Notes under the pieces: model-generated
Told to the model about the DNA's origin: nothing
Database searches by the model: none
What the model saw: only the letters and a program-made list of their open reading frames with translations
Part shown: positions 43,972-53,597 of the stretch, in pieces
Position numbering within the stretch: the stretch's first letter is position 1
How the letters are laid out: each line of letters begins with the position of its first letter
Position numbers and translations under genes: made by a program
Source of the DNA: Anoxybacillus mongoliensis
GTDB taxonomy: Bacteria > Bacillota > Bacilli > Bacillales > Anoxybacillaceae
Direction of reading: 5' to 3'
Length of the DNA stretch: 64,000 nucleotides
Assembly (NCBI RefSeq): GCF_014201515.1
Contig: NZ_JACHEQ010000002.1
Span: forward strand, 1 to 64,000

Positions 43972-45186
43972 CTACATTGAAAGTTGAATACGTCGAACAA
44001 AAAAATAAATAATGAAATGACCGGCTCCAACAATTAGCATTAATGATGGAATAGCTTCTTTTGCATCAAATAGCGTAATGGCTAATAAAAACAATAGCAC
44101 AGACGTTGCACGTCCACCGTTCAAAAACAATTCTCGAATGACAATATATTCAATTCGCCACTCTTTCGCCTGATTGCTTTGTCCAATCACGTCAAACGTA
44201 AGCGACAAATACGGAACAAGTAAAATCGGATAGCCGATTGCGATAAGCGCTCCATATATCATCAGCTTTGTGTACGATAAATCAAAAACGAGTAAAAAGA
44301 CAGAGGCATATAACAATAAGCCACCAAATAAAATAGCGCGCAACCGCCATTGTCGTTTCATATATTTGGACGCAAACGAGTACGTAATAAACGAAACAAT
44401 CGCGTTAATCAACCCAAATACACCAAGCGCTTTTTCTGTTCCTGTCGCCATAAACAAAAAAATGGAAACAATAAACACAAACGTTCCTTCGCGAAATCCT
44501 TGAAAAAAATGGGCGTTCGTGATCATTCTCCAGTTTTTATTTTTCTTTCTCTCATCATACACTGAACGAAGCGCAAAGCGCCCTGACGAACCTCTTCGAT
44601 GCAAAAAAAAGCTAAGTATAACAGCAACAAGAAATAAACATAAGGAAGCTAAAAAAATCGCCATATACCCGGTAAACTTCTCACTTGAAGCGATAACCCA
44701 TCCTGCCAGTGGTGGACCAATCATTCCAGCCACAGACGTCATCGCTCCAAGTAATCCATTAAATAAATCACGTGTGCTCGGTTCAGTAATTTCAAATGTT
44801 AATACGTTAAATGCGAGCCAATAAAAACCGTAACCAACACCTAGCAATCCGCCAAGTAAAAACAAATGGTTCATCGCCTTATTTCCGCTAAACAATACAA
44901 CTAAAAAAAAGAGAGCTAAAAACGTAACGCCCATTCGTAAAACAATGACTCGATCAATCTTTTTCGCAATTTGTCCAGCAACAATAAACGCAAGTGGTTG
45001 CCATGTAACGATTGCTAAATTGTACACACCTAGCGCATGAAAACTGTTTACTTTTTTCCAAACATATACGTTCACAAACGTATTCGATAAAGCGATACTT
45101 AAAGAATACAATCCACCAATCGCCAATAAAAGAAACAATTGTCGATGCGCGCGAATATGCGCGATGATTCGTTTCCATCTGTTCAT
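43972..45186 (-). CDS. yqgE: MFS family membrane transporter (YqgE)
   Basis: 404 aa with about 12 hydrophobic segments. The start at 45186 (MNRWKRIIAHIRAHRQ) follows AAGAAAGGGAGTTTGCTT; frame upstream of it overlaps sodA and is not protein-like. MFS signature-like stretches AKKIDRVIVLRMG and YFFVRR at the end. Next to pbpA and sodA as in B. subtilis. The substrate is unknown. Confidence 0.85.
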   Translation of the reverse strand: MNRWKRIIAHIRAHRQLFLLLAIGGLYSLSIALSNTFVNVYVWKKVNSFHALGVYNLAIVTWQPLAFIVAGQIAKKIDRVIVLRMGVTFLALFFLVVLFSGNKAMNHLFLLGGLLGVGYGFYWLAFNVLTFEITEPSTRDLFNGLLGAMTSVAGMIGPPLAGWVIASSEKFTGYMAIFLASLCLFLVAVILSFFLHRRGSSGRFALRSVYDERKKNKNWRMITNAHFFQGFREGTFVFIVSIFLFMATGTEKALGVFGLINAIVSFITYSFASKYMKRQWRLRAILFGGLLLYASVFLLVFDLSYTKLMIYGALIAIGYPILLVPYLSLTFDVIGQSNQAKEWRIEYIVIRELFLNGGRATSVLLFLLAITLFDAKEAIPSLMLIVGAGHFIIYFFVRRIQLSM

Positions 45187-45240
45187 AAGCAAACTCCCTT
45201 TCTTGACAAGTAGTTTGCCTACTCTTTTATAGCGATATAC

Positions 45241-45272
45241 AAAAAGAGCCCGACAAAATTTGTCGAGCTCTT
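45241..45272 (-). terminator. terminator of sodA
   Basis: AAGAGCTCGACAAA/TTTGTCGGGCTCTT stem with one mismatch, followed by TTTTTGTA on the minus strand. Confidence 0.85.
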
Positions 45273-45277
45273 CATCA

Positions 45278-45886
45278 TTATTTTGCCGCCGCGTAGCGCT
45301 TCGCAACTTCGTCCCAGTTGACGACATTCCAAAACGCTGAAATATAATCTGGACGGCGATTTTGATATTTTAAGTAATACGCATGCTCCCACACGTCTAA
45401 TCCTAAAATCGGTGTTTTACCTTCCATTAATGGTGTATCTTGGTTTGGTGTACTTGTTACTTCAAGTTGACCGTTATGGACGACAAGCCACGCCCAACCA
45501 GAACCGAAGCGCGTAGCTGCAGCTTTTGAAAATTCTTCTTTAAACTTTTCGAAGCTACCGAATGTGGCATTAATCGCTTCAGCTAATTCGCCTGTTGGTT
45601 CACCGCCACCATTTGGTGAGAGAATAGTCCAAAAGAGCGAGTGATTTGCATGTCCCCCTCCATTGTTACGAACAGCTGTACGGATGTTTTCCGGTACTGC
45701 ATCTAAATTAGCCATTAACTCTTCAATTGTTTTGTTTTGCAATTCTGGATGACCTTCAAGCGCTGCGTTTAAGTTTGTTACGTACGCGTTATGATGTTTT
45801 GTGTGATGAATGTTCATTGTTTCCTTATCAATATGTGGTTCTAACGCGTCGTAAGCATAAGGCAATTGTGGTAGTTCAAATGCCAT
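45278..45886 (-). CDS. sodA: superoxide dismutase (Mn/Fe type)
   Basis: 202 aa. Metal ligands are His27 (NIHHTKHHN), His82 (ANHSLFW), and Asp and His in the LDVWEHAYY motif. The [11 protein letters not shown] and GSGWAW signatures favour the manganese form. Cytoplasmic defence against superoxide. Ribosome-binding site AATGAGGAGGAATGAAGT. Confidence 0.97.
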   Translation of the reverse strand: MAFELPQLPYAYDALEPHIDKETMNIHHTKHHNAYVTNLNAALEGHPELQNKTIEELMANLDAVPENIRTAVRNNGGGHANHSLFWTILSPNGGGEPTGELAEAINATFGSFEKFKEEFSKAAATRFGSGWAWLVVHNGQLEVTSTPNQDTPLMEGKTPILGLDVWEHAYYLKYQNRRPDYISAFWNVVNWDEVAKRYAAAK

Positions 45887-46017
45887 ACTTCATTCCTCCT
45901 CATTTATTATGTAATTGGTCACAAATGAAACCGATTAATTATATTTAGAAACAGAAAAGTTTCATAAGTGAACCTACTTTAAGAGTACCAAAATAAAACG
46001 AATGTTTCAAATTATTT

Positions 46018-46049
46018 GCAAAAAAACCTCGCTAATTCACTTAGCGAGG
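46018..46049 (-). terminator. terminator of the tRNA gene
   Basis: CCTCGCTAA-gtgaa-TTAGCGAGG stem followed by seven Ts, 5 nt after the tRNA 3' end. Confidence 0.9.
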
Positions 46050-46053
46050 CAGA

Positions 46054-46127
46054 TGGACCCTGCAGGACTCGAACCTGCGACCAGACGGTTATGAGCCGTC
46101 CGCTCTAACCAGCTGAGCTAAGGGTCC
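46054..46127 (-). tRNA. tRNA with CAU anticodon, probably tRNA-Ile2 (lysidine type)
   Basis: 74 nt, full cloverleaf: acceptor GGACCCT/AGGGTCC with discriminator A, D-arm GCTC/GAGC, anticodon stem GACGG/CCGTC with loop CTCATAA, T-arm GCAGG-TTCGAGT-CCTGC. CCA is not encoded (TCT follows). CAU can be Met or, after lysidine modification by TilS, Ile for AUA codons. The acceptor, anticodon stem and TGGTC variable loop look like Firmicute tRNA-Ile2 more than elongator Met. Confidence 0.93.
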
Positions 46128-46256
46128 GCCATATCCGATGGTAATTTTATCAAAAAAGATATATATCGTCAATACATACTACACTTGAAACAAAATGGTT
46201 GTGTAGCGAACATAAAAAGAAGTAGAATGAGAAATGATGATGCGTAAAGGATGTGA

Positions 46257-47030
46257 ATGATGATGTGGAAACGATTATTACAAAGTCTTTATTCTCCTAT
46301 ACATATTGCCCGCTTTCGCTTTCATCCAATCGGAAAGGCGATTAGCTACGTGTTCTTTTTATCGCTCATTGCGACGTTACCGATTGCCATTTACTTTACG
46401 ATAAGTATAAACAAAATGATCGGTTCAACGCATCAACTATTGATCGAAGAACTTCCTCCGTTTGAAGTCGTTGATGGAATATTAATATCTAATGAAAAAC
46501 AACCGATTGAGCTTACACGTCCTGACGTAACGATGTTATTAGATAGCACAGGCACACTAACAACAGATGATGTAGCACGCTACACAAATGCAGTCGCGTT
46601 TCTAAAAGAGGAGTTTGCGCTTGTGGCGAATGGACACGTTCAGTCATATCCATATCGTGTCATGCAAATCGATCGCTTTACAAACAAAGACGTATATGAG
46701 TTTACGCACACGCTACAATCGCTACTCCCTATCGTCATTTCGCTATCGTTTTTTGTTTTATACTTTTTCACATGTACGAGCAAATTTCTTTACGTTACCG
46801 TCCTAGCGTTCATCGGTCTTATTTTCCGCGGCACGTTAAATAAACGTGGCTCATATCGCCATATGTGGAGCCTTTCCGCTTACTCCATCACACTAGCAAC
46901 AATTTTTTTTACAATTATGGACGCATTACAAATTGTCGTTCCATACGCTGTTGCGTTAGATTGGTTTGTTTCTGTCACCATTTTGTTCGTTTCCATTAAA
47001 GAACTTCCTTCCGTGAAAGAAGCAGGCTGA
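46257..47030 (+). CDS. yqgB: DUF1189 membrane protein YqgB
   Basis: 257 aa. One membrane helix near residues 29-50, an extracellular loop of about 110 residues, then four helices at the C-terminus (158-175, 178-193, about 205-222, 228-246). Matches DUF1189, which includes maltodextrin-utilisation-associated YvdJ. Three ATGs in a row open the frame; AAAGGATGTGA is the ribosome-binding site. Function unknown. Confidence 0.82.
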   Translation: MMMWKRLLQSLYSPIHIARFRFHPIGKAISYVFFLSLIATLPIAIYFTISINKMIGSTHQLLIEELPPFEVVDGILISNEKQPIELTRPDVTMLLDSTGTLTTDDVARYTNAVAFLKEEFALVANGHVQSYPYRVMQIDRFTNKDVYEFTHTLQSLLPIVISLSFFVLYFFTCTSKFLYVTVLAFIGLIFRGTLNKRGSYRHMWSLSAYSITLATIFFTIMDALQIVVPYAVALDWFVSVTILFVSIKELPSVKEAG

Positions 47031-47044
47031 TGAGCCTGCTTCTT
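47017..47044. terminator. bidirectional terminator between yqgB and the chemoreceptor gene
   Basis: AAGAAGCAGGCT-gatg-AGCCTGCTTCTT, perfect 12-bp stem at the convergent 3' ends. Confidence 0.8.
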
Positions 47045-48785
47045 ACAATTTGAATGCTGTAGTTAGTGTAGATAACGACTGGGATAATTCGTTTAACCGT
47101 TCACCGACACGGTACATATCGTTCATTTGCTTCGTTTGGTCATACGAGACCGACATCATTTCTTCCGCACTTGCTAGCGTTTGTTGGGCAACCGAAGCAA
47201 ACGCCATCGTAACTGTCTCGATCATCGGTAATAATTGTTGAAACTGTTCTAATTCATTTTCCATTTGCGCTACGTTGCGATTGACGCGCTGAATCTCTTT
47301 TAATAAATGATCAAAGGAACGCTTCGCTTCATTTGCAGACGTGATTTGATGTTGCAGATGTGTGACCATCCCTTCAAACTGTTTGGTCGCATGGATTGAT
47401 ACTTCTTCCATCGCGAAAATGGACGATGTAATTTCTTCCGTTGCTTTTGAAGCATGTTCCGCTAATTTTCTCACTTCTGTGGCGACAACGGCAAATCCTT
47501 TTCCTGCTTCACCAGCACGAGCAGCTTCAATGGTTGCATTAAGCGCCAACAATTTTGTTTGTTCTGCAATTTGGCGAATGACATCGACAACTTTTGTAAT
47601 CAACGTGGAATGATGTTTCACACTTTGAATCGTGTCACTTACTTCTTTAAATTGTTCAGCAAACGAATGAATATCAGCAATTAAATGCGTTATTCGCTTT
47701 TCTCCGCCTTTGGACGATTCATTCATATCGATCGCACTCGCTGAAATGTTTTGTACACTTGTTAATACGTGTTCCATTCGTTTTTTCATCTCATCTACTC
47801 GATGAATGCTTTCATCTGAAGCATTTGCTGTTTCTTCTGCCCCTTGCTTTACGGTTGCAATAGCTGATATGAGCTGATCGTTTGACTCAATGACATGTTC
47901 AGACACCTGCTCTAAGTCTCCTCCTGTAATAGCCAACTGTTTTGTTGTTTCGTTCATTTCACGAATGACATTTTTCATGCTCGTCAACATCCGTTGAAAA
48001 CTACGCGCAAGCGAATCGATTTCTGGCGTCGTCGAATACATATGTTCGTCAACAGTTAAATCTCCACGCGACAATCGACTCATTGCATGGCGAAGTTGAG
48101 CAATCGGTTTCGTTAATCCACTAACTAACCATCTAATCATAAATGTTGCAACGATGACGCTAATCACAATAGCCATGAGTGTTAGATTGGCGAGTTGTTG
48201 AATAGGTTGCATAAACTGTTCGTCAGGTACGGCTACAACGTATGTTCCTTTTAATTCTTGAATCGTTTTATAAGCAAATGTATATGTACGTCCGTTCCAC
48301 TCCAAATGCGACACGCCATTTTTTTGTTTCACAATCGTTTCTTGAATCGATTTCGGTACATTCAGTTGTTCATTCCGCTCAAATGTTTTTACTTTCCCCT
48401 CTCGAATTAAAAATACATCTACACTTAATCCATCTTGCATGAGTTCTGCTTTTTGTTGCTTGATCGCAGAACGTAAACTTTTTTCAAACAGTTGTTCATT
48501 TCCGGCATGAATATACATAAGATTGCGTGTCACTTCAAACATCATTGTCGCTTCTCTCTCAAGACGGTTTTCAATCGCTTTGACCGTCGTTTCTTTCGCT
48601 TGATGATAAGCAATCATCCCAACAATGCTCAACGAACTAATTAGAACGCTAAAAAATAAGATGAATAAACGGTTTTGCAAACTAATTTTTAATAGCCATT
48701 TTTTTACTTTTGGTGATGGTTGAACACGAAATGTTCCTATATGCTTTTTTATATTTTTCAATTGCTGTTTAATTTGTGCACGCAC
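47043..48785 (-). CDS. methyl-accepting chemotaxis protein
   Basis: 580 aa from a GTG start (48785) with GAAGGGGGGGTGTGCC upstream. Layout: basic cytoplasmic N-terminus, membrane helix about 42-65, periplasmic-side sensor of about 125 residues, second helix about 195-215, HAMP domain ([18 protein letters not shown]), then the signalling coiled coil with the conserved tip [19 protein letters not shown]. Senses an unknown ligand and signals to CheA/CheW. No other chemotaxis gene is nearby. Confidence 0.92.
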   Translation of the reverse strand: MRAQIKQQLKNIKKHIGTFRVQPSPKVKKWLLKISLQNRLFILFFSVLISSLSIVGMIAYHQAKETTVKAIENRLEREATMMFEVTRNLMYIHAGNEQLFEKSLRSAIKQQKAELMQDGLSVDVFLIREGKVKTFERNEQLNVPKSIQETIVKQKNGVSHLEWNGRTYTFAYKTIQELKGTYVVAVPDEQFMQPIQQLANLTLMAIVISVIVATFMIRWLVSGLTKPIAQLRHAMSRLSRGDLTVDEHMYSTTPEIDSLARSFQRMLTSMKNVIREMNETTKQLAITGGDLEQVSEHVIESNDQLISAIATVKQGAEETANASDESIHRVDEMKKRMEHVLTSVQNISASAIDMNESSKGGEKRITHLIADIHSFAEQFKEVSDTIQSVKHHSTLITKVVDVIRQIAEQTKLLALNATIEAARAGEAGKGFAVVATEVRKLAEHASKATEEITSSIFAMEEVSIHATKQFEGMVTHLQHQITSANEAKRSFDHLLKEIQRVNRNVAQMENELEQFQQLLPMIETVTMAFASVAQQTLASAEEMMSVSYDQTKQMNDMYRVGERLNELSQSLSTLTTAFKL

Positions 48786-48948
48786 GGCACACCCCCCCTT
48801 CGACAAATACAGACAAAGAATACCAGAAAAATATAAATGTTACGTTAAGAGAATGTTAAGTGATGTAAAGGGAATGTAATTTTTACTCATATATCACGGG
48901 GACAAGCCATATGAATAGAGTAAAGAAGAAACATAGGTGGGGAATGGA

Positions 48949-49260
48949 ATGAAAAACATGTTTATCTTTCTTATGTTCATTGCTATATGTGCCATCGCTT
49001 ACCATGATCTCACAGACGGAACGATTCATACGATTCGTTCGCAAACAACGGTCAAGCAAACGAACGATTTACCGTATCGCGAAGTAACCGTCCAACGTGG
49101 CGATACACTCCTCTCCATTATCGAGCGTGAAATGAATGGTAAATTGCCGGTGTCTATCGATCAACTCATTACCGACTTTCAAGCGCTCAATCCACATGTG
49201 AACGCGCACTCACTTCAAGCAGGAAAAACGTATCGCATTCCACACTATAAGCAGAAATAG
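48949..49260 (+). CDS. yqfZ: LysM-domain protein YqfZ
   Basis: 103 aa. N-terminal hydrophobic signal/anchor (about 4-18), linker, and one LysM peptidoglycan-binding domain (REVTVQRGDTLLSIIERE, ending AGKTYRIPHY). The ATG at 48949 follows GGTGGGGAATGGA. In B. subtilis yqfZ is a forespore-expressed gene next to ispG, as here. Likely a spore-cortex or wall-binding protein. Confidence 0.83.
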   Translation: MKNMFIFLMFIAICAIAYHDLTDGTIHTIRSQTTVKQTNDLPYREVTVQRGDTLLSIIEREMNGKLPVSIDQLITDFQALNPHVNAHSLQAGKTYRIPHYKQK

Positions 49261-49339
49261 CAAAAACGTTGTCAACAAATACGAAACATTGCTACAATAA
49301 AAAATGACTTGATCAATACGTTAAAGGAGCGATTGACGC

Positions 49340-50434
49340 GTGAGTGAAATCATTCATCGTTCAAAAACCCGTCCTGTTCGTGTAGGGAACATCACCATTG
49401 GCGGGAATAATGAAGTCGTCATTCAAAGTATGACGACAACAAAAACACATGATGTCGATGCAACCGTTGCCCAAATCCATCGACTTGAAGAAGCTGGATG
49501 CCAAATCGTTCGCGTCGCTTGCCCAGATGAAAGAGCAGCAGATGCGATCGCTGAAATAAAAAAGCGTATTAATATTCCACTCGTTGTCGATATTCATTTC
49601 GACTATCGCCTTGCTTTAAAAGCGATTGAAAACGGGGCAGATAAAATTCGCATTAACCCTGGAAACATCGGAAAGCGGGAAAAAGTAGAAGCGGTTGTGA
49701 AAGCAGCAAAAGAACGTGGCGTACCGATTCGCATTGGAGTGAACGCTGGCTCACTCGAAAAACGCATTTTAGAGAAATACGGCTATCCCACTGCGGAGGG
49801 GATGGTTGAAAGCGCTTTGCATCATATCCGCATCTTAGAAGACCTTGATTTTCAAGATATTATCGTGTCATTGAAAGCTTCCGATGTTCGCTTAGCGATT
49901 GAAGCATATGAAAAAGCGGCTCGCGCATTCGACTATCCGCTACACCTCGGCATCACGGAATCGGGTACGTTATTTGCAGGAACAGTAAAAAGTGCGGCAG
50001 GACTCGGCGCCATTTTAAGCAAAGGAATTGGTAACACGGTGCGTGTATCCCTTAGCGCTGACCCTGTTGAAGAAGTAAAAGTGGCTCGCGAGTTGCTGAA
50101 AGCATTCGGTCTTGCAGCGAACGCTGCAACATTAATTTCTTGTCCAACATGCGGACGAATTGAAATTGACTTAATTCGCATCGCAAATGAAATTGAAGAA
50201 TATATCGCAAAAATTAAAGCACCGATTAAAGTAGCAGTTCTCGGCTGTGCAGTAAATGGGCCTGGAGAAGCGCGTGAAGCTGACATTGGTATTGCAGGGG
50301 CTCGCGGAGAAGGATTATTGTTCCGCCATGGACAAATTGTACGCAAAGTACCAGAAGAAACGATGGTTGAAGAATTGAAAAAAGAAATTGATAAATTAGC
50401 CGAAGAGTATGCATTGAAAGGAAAGCAAAAATAA
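49340..50434 (+). CDS. ispG: 4-hydroxy-3-methylbut-2-enyl diphosphate synthase IspG
   Basis: 364 aa from a GTG start. Penultimate step of the MEP isoprenoid pathway, reducing MEcPP to HMBPP with a [4Fe-4S] cluster. TIM barrel start [16 protein letters not shown]; cluster cysteines in SCPTCGR and [10 protein letters not shown] with glutamate in the latter. Partner enzyme IspH is encoded about 7 kb downstream. Shine-Dalgarno AAAGGAGC lies about 10 nt before the GTG. Confidence 0.96.
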   Translation: MSEIIHRSKTRPVRVGNITIGGNNEVVIQSMTTTKTHDVDATVAQIHRLEEAGCQIVRVACPDERAADAIAEIKKRINIPLVVDIHFDYRLALKAIENGADKIRINPGNIGKREKVEAVVKAAKERGVPIRIGVNAGSLEKRILEKYGYPTAEGMVESALHHIRILEDLDFQDIIVSLKASDVRLAIEAYEKAARAFDYPLHLGITESGTLFAGTVKSAAGLGAILSKGIGNTVRVSLSADPVEEVKVARELLKAFGLAANAATLISCPTCGRIEIDLIRIANEIEEYIAKIKAPIKVAVLGCAVNGPGEAREADIGIAGARGEGLLFRHGQIVRKVPEETMVEELKKEIDKLAEEYALKGKQK

Positions 50435-50458
50435 GAGGGGGTATTCCCCTCTTATTTT
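50429..50458. terminator. bidirectional terminator between ispG and yqfX
   Basis: AAATAAGAGGGG-gta-CCCCTCTTATTT stem with flanking A and T runs, at convergent 3' ends. Confidence 0.85.
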
Positions 50459-50795
50459 ACCAAAATCGGACAAAAAAGCTTAAAATAATGGAAACAGCAC
50501 CAATTCCAATCGCCCAAGCACCTAGTGTTTCTGCTCCTCGACGGCGGGCGATAAACCCGAAAATAATGCCAGCTGCCCCCATAATGACTGGCATAAGAAA
50601 AAGGGAAACAACCGATAAAGCAAGCGCAAGCCACCCTACGCCACGACCGTTTTCTTCGTGCTTTACCTCTCGATCAGAAAATCGAATCGGCTCAGCAATT
50701 TCACCTGCTGTTTCTTCCATAAAATCTTGCTCAATATTTGGGACTGTATCTATTCGTGTATTGTCATACGTTTGACGTTGACGTTCATGATCCAT
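50457..50795 (-). CDS. yqfX: small membrane protein YqfX
   Basis: 112 aa. A charged N-terminal half (no membrane segment) and two helices in the C-terminal half (WLALALSVVSLFLMPVI, and GAWAIGIGAVSIILSFFV) separated by a GFIARRRGAE loop, a DUF4190-like hairpin. Same place as B. subtilis yqfX. Function unknown. Confidence 0.8.
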   Translation of the reverse strand: MDHERQRQTYDNTRIDTVPNIEQDFMEETAGEIAEPIRFSDREVKHEENGRGVGWLALALSVVSLFLMPVIMGAAGIIFGFIARRRGAETLGAWAIGIGAVSIILSFFVRFW

Positions 50796-50925
50796 GACAA
50801 TTCCCTCGCTTTCGTAAAATGAGGAGCACTATTATTATGCAATAAGCGATACGTCATTATAGATGTTACTTTATGTCAATGTTATAATGGGCAAGAAACA
50901 CCCATCATAGAAAGGATGAACAAAC

Positions 50926-51501
50926 ATGAGCAAGCAACGATTCGGCATCGATATTGACGGAACCGTTACATGTCCAAGCACATTTATCCCATACTTAAAC
51001 AAATCGTTCCAAAAAAATTTAACGCTCGATGATATTACGGATTACGATTTAGTTCCTTTTTTAGATACGACAGAAGAAAAATTGAATGAATGGATGGAAC
51101 GATATGAGCCGATCATTTACAGTGAAGCCCCTCTGGCGAACGGAGCGTTAGAGGTCATTAATAGCTGGAAAGATAAGTATGAGCTATATTACATTAGTGC
51201 GCGAGGTCGCCACTTATATGAAATTACAGAAAAATGGTTTCAACAACACGGTGTTCATTATCATCATATTGAGCTTATCGGTTCGCACAATAAAATTGAA
51301 GCCGTAAAAAAATATGGAATCGACATTTTTTTTGAAGATAAATACGATAACGCATGCGACATTGCGGAACAATGCCTTATCCCTGTCATTTTATTTGATA
51401 CTCCGTACAATCGTGGTCCACTACCAAAAGGGGTCATTCGTGTGTACAACTGGCATGAGGCGAAACAACAAGTAGAAAAATTACTTACAACAACAAGCTG
51501 A
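50926..51501 (+). CDS. yqfW: HAD-family nucleotidase YqfW
   Basis: 191 aa. 5'(3')-deoxyribonucleotidase-like (NT5C) protein: nucleophile motif FGIDIDGTVT, motif II YYISARGR, lysine in SHNKIEAVKKYGID, and acidic motif FFEDKYDNA. It probably dephosphorylates a nucleotide; the substrate is unproven. Ribosome-binding site GAAAGGATGAACAAAC. It is convergent with zur. Confidence 0.87.
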   Translation: MSKQRFGIDIDGTVTCPSTFIPYLNKSFQKNLTLDDITDYDLVPFLDTTEEKLNEWMERYEPIIYSEAPLANGALEVINSWKDKYELYYISARGRHLYEITEKWFQQHGVHYHHIELIGSHNKIEAVKKYGIDIFFEDKYDNACDIAEQCLIPVILFDTPYNRGPLPKGVIRVYNWHEAKQQVEKLLTTTS

Positions 51502-51523
51502 CATTACACGTCAGCTTGTTGTT
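51489..51523. terminator. hairpin between convergent yqfW and zur
   Basis: CAACAAGCTGAC/GTCAGCTTGTTG, a perfect 12-bp stem with a 7-nt loop overlapping both stop codons; no strong T-run, so termination strength is unclear. Confidence 0.6.
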
Positions 51524-51929
51524 GGCACATTGGGCACGTTCCGTACACTTCGAATTTATGCCCTGAAATAGTATATCCTTGCAAATCTTCTATCAATTCG
51601 TTCATCGGACAAGTCACAAGCTCTTTCGTCTTACCGCACGACATACAAATAAAATGGTGATGATGATGGTGCATATTACATGTAAACCGAAAGTGCTTTT
51701 CTCCGGATAGCTCAGTCGTTTCTAAAATACCAAGCTCAACAAATAGTGCCAAGTTGCGATAAACGGTATCAAAACTAAGTCCAGGATACCGTTCTTTCAT
51801 CACATCAAGCACATCTTTGGCTGTTAAATATTTATCTGTTTTTGCAAACAGCTCAAGCATTTCTTCGCGCTTTCCTGTATATTTAAACCCCTTTTCTTTC
51901 ATTAACCGTAGCGCTTCAGAAACGTTCAC
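51504..51929 (-). CDS. zur: zinc-responsive Fur-family repressor Zur
   Basis: 141 aa. N-terminal winged helix ([25 protein letters not shown]), hinge, then a metal-binding dimer domain with six histidines in a row ([11 protein letters not shown]) and two CX2C pairs (CMSC and CPMC) forming the structural zinc site. Third gene of znuC-znuB-zur, 6 nt after znuB. Zur with zinc represses zinc uptake genes; a Zur-like site in front of znuC implies autoregulation. Confidence 0.94.
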   Translation of the reverse strand: MNVSEALRLMKEKGFKYTGKREEMLELFAKTDKYLTAKDVLDVMKERYPGLSFDTVYRNLALFVELGILETTELSGEKHFRFTCNMHHHHHHFICMSCGKTKELVTCPMNELIEDLQGYTISGHKFEVYGTCPMCQQQADV

Positions 51930-51935
51930 GCTTCG

Positions 51936-52769
51936 TCATCCTCTCTTCCATTTTTTCCACAAAATCGCCCCAATTAATATACAAACAGCTAATAAAACGA
52001 TCGTTCCACCAGGAGCTAAATTCAAATAATAAGAAAGAAACAACCCGACAACGACCGCAAGCTCCCCAAATATAACAGACAACCATAGCGCTTGTTTAAA
52101 TCCTTTCGCTATTCGAATACTTGCGGCAACAGGAAGCGTCATGAGTGACGAAACAAGCAAAATACCGACAATTCGCATCGATGCAGCAATGACGAGAGCA
52201 ACTAACACAATGAAAACAAAATGAAGCGACTTTACTTTCACTCCCGATGCTTGTGCATATTCTTCGTCGAATGATAAGAGGAACCATTCTTTATAAAACA
52301 GAAAAATGACAGCAAGCACAATAAAAAAAATGGTGCTAATCGTCCATACGTCCGTTCGGCTTACTGCACTTACACTTCCAAACAAATATGAAAACAAATC
52401 GGTATTAAAGCCATCCGCAAGTGAAATAAAAATAACACTTAAACCGATGCCTCCTGACAAAATGATCGGAATCGCTAATTCTTGATAATGCTTATATACT
52501 GTACGCAACTTTTCAATAAATAACGAACCAACAACGGAAAATGCCATCCCAATATAAATGGGGTTTAATGTCGCAAACAGTAAAAATTTTTTTTGTACGA
52601 GTAAGCTGGCCGCAATTCCCGCAAGTGTTACGTGGCTCAATGCATCAGCAATAAGCGATAACCTTCTGACGACAATGAACACGCCTAAAAGAGGGGCGAT
52701 AAATCCGATCAATACACCGACAATAAACGCGTTTTGTAAAAACTCATATTGAAATAAAGCTTCTAACAT
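51936..52769 (-). CDS. znuB: zinc ABC transporter permease ZnuB
   Basis: 277 aa with about eight to nine membrane helices; ABC-3 family, typical stretch RRLSLIADALSHVTLAGIA. The start at 52769 (MLEALFQYEF) follows AAAGGGGGGTGTAT; the longer frame to 52904 overlaps znuC and is not conserved. Works with ZnuC; no zinc-binding lipoprotein gene is in this cluster. Confidence 0.92.
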   Translation of the reverse strand: MLEALFQYEFLQNAFIVGVLIGFIAPLLGVFIVVRRLSLIADALSHVTLAGIAASLLVQKKFLLFATLNPIYIGMAFSVVGSLFIEKLRTVYKHYQELAIPIILSGGIGLSVIFISLADGFNTDLFSYLFGSVSAVSRTDVWTISTIFFIVLAVIFLFYKEWFLLSFDEEYAQASGVKVKSLHFVFIVLVALVIAASMRIVGILLVSSLMTLPVAASIRIAKGFKQALWLSVIFGELAVVVGLFLSYYLNLAPGGTIVLLAVCILIGAILWKKWKRG

Positions 52770-52783
52770 ATACACCCCCCTTT

Positions 52784-53539
52784 CTATGCATGATCGTGAG
52801 CAAGTAAGTGAAGATGATGCCCATAAAATGATGCGACATCTTCTGTTTTCAGTTGCGCGAACTGTTGCACACTCCCATGGAAATGTAAATGTTTGTTTAA
52901 ACATGCCACATGGGTCACTTTTTCTGTAATCGTTCCGATATCGTGTGTCACAAGGAGTAACGTCATATGATGTTGTTTATTTAACCGTTCAAGCATGTCG
53001 TAAAAACTTTGCACATGATGCGCATCGACCCCGACAGTTGGTTCATCTAAAATTAAAAATTCTGGTTGTGACACGATGGCACGAGCAATAAATACACGTT
53101 GTTGTTGACCGCCCGAAAGTTCACCGATATTCCGACGGATGAACGGACTCATGCCAACCGCATCAATTGCTTCATATATAGCGTTCTCAGCGCTTTTGTT
53201 TAATCGTCGAAACAAACCTAACTTTCCTGTCAAACCGCTTGCAACAACTTCATACACGGTCGCAGGGAATCCAGTATTAAAACTGTTTGCTTTTTGAGAT
53301 ACAAAACCGATTTTATGCCAATCTTTAAACTGCTCAATTGGTGTGCCAAATAAAAAAATTTGTCCTGTTTGTGGTTTTAGCAACCGTAAAATACATTTTA
53401 ACAATGTCGATTTTCCTGAGCCATTTGGCCCAACTAAACCGACGAACGCACCTTTTGGAATGTGAAAATTGATATGTTGCAATACATCTTCATCATCATA
53501 TCGAAACGATACATTCTCAACACGTAAAATATCGTCCAT
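52784..53539 (-). CDS. znuC: zinc ABC transporter ATP-binding protein ZnuC
   Basis: 251 aa. Walker A GPNGSGKST, Q-loop FVSQKANSF, signature LSGGQQQR, Walker B FLILDEPTVGVD, H-loop VTHD. The C-terminus is rich in histidine (HHLHLLAHDHA). First gene of the operon, 14 nt before znuB. The target metal is inferred from the linked zur and upstream site. Confidence 0.93.
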   Translation of the reverse strand: MDDILRVENVSFRYDDEDVLQHINFHIPKGAFVGLVGPNGSGKSTLLKCILRLLKPQTGQIFLFGTPIEQFKDWHKIGFVSQKANSFNTGFPATVYEVVASGLTGKLGLFRRLNKSAENAIYEAIDAVGMSPFIRRNIGELSGGQQQRVFIARAIVSQPEFLILDEPTVGVDAHHVQSFYDMLERLNKQHHMTLLLVTHDIGTITEKVTHVACLNKHLHFHGSVQQFAQLKTEDVASFYGHHLHLLAHDHA

Positions 53540-53554
53540 CGTTTGACCACCTTA

Positions 53555-53573
53555 ATTCAAAATGATTCCGATT
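53555..53573 (-). promoter_or_regulatory. Zur-like operator before znuC
   Basis: AATCGGAATCATTTTGAAT matches AATCGTAATNATTACGATT at 14 of 18 fixed positions. It lies just downstream of TATACT (53582-53577), a likely -10, where bound repressor would block transcription. Confidence 0.5.
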
Positions 53574-53597
53574 CATAGTATAGCGCATTTGTTTTTA

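Noticed and set aside
44954-45178. Frame opposite or within the MFS gene region that appears open.
   Set aside because: It is a shadow of yqgE on the same strand in another frame, without protein-like composition or start signals.
46191-46202. CAAAATGGTTGT here also occurs at 46-57.
   Set aside because: A shared 12-mer is expected many times by chance in 64 kb; no longer similarity or common context.
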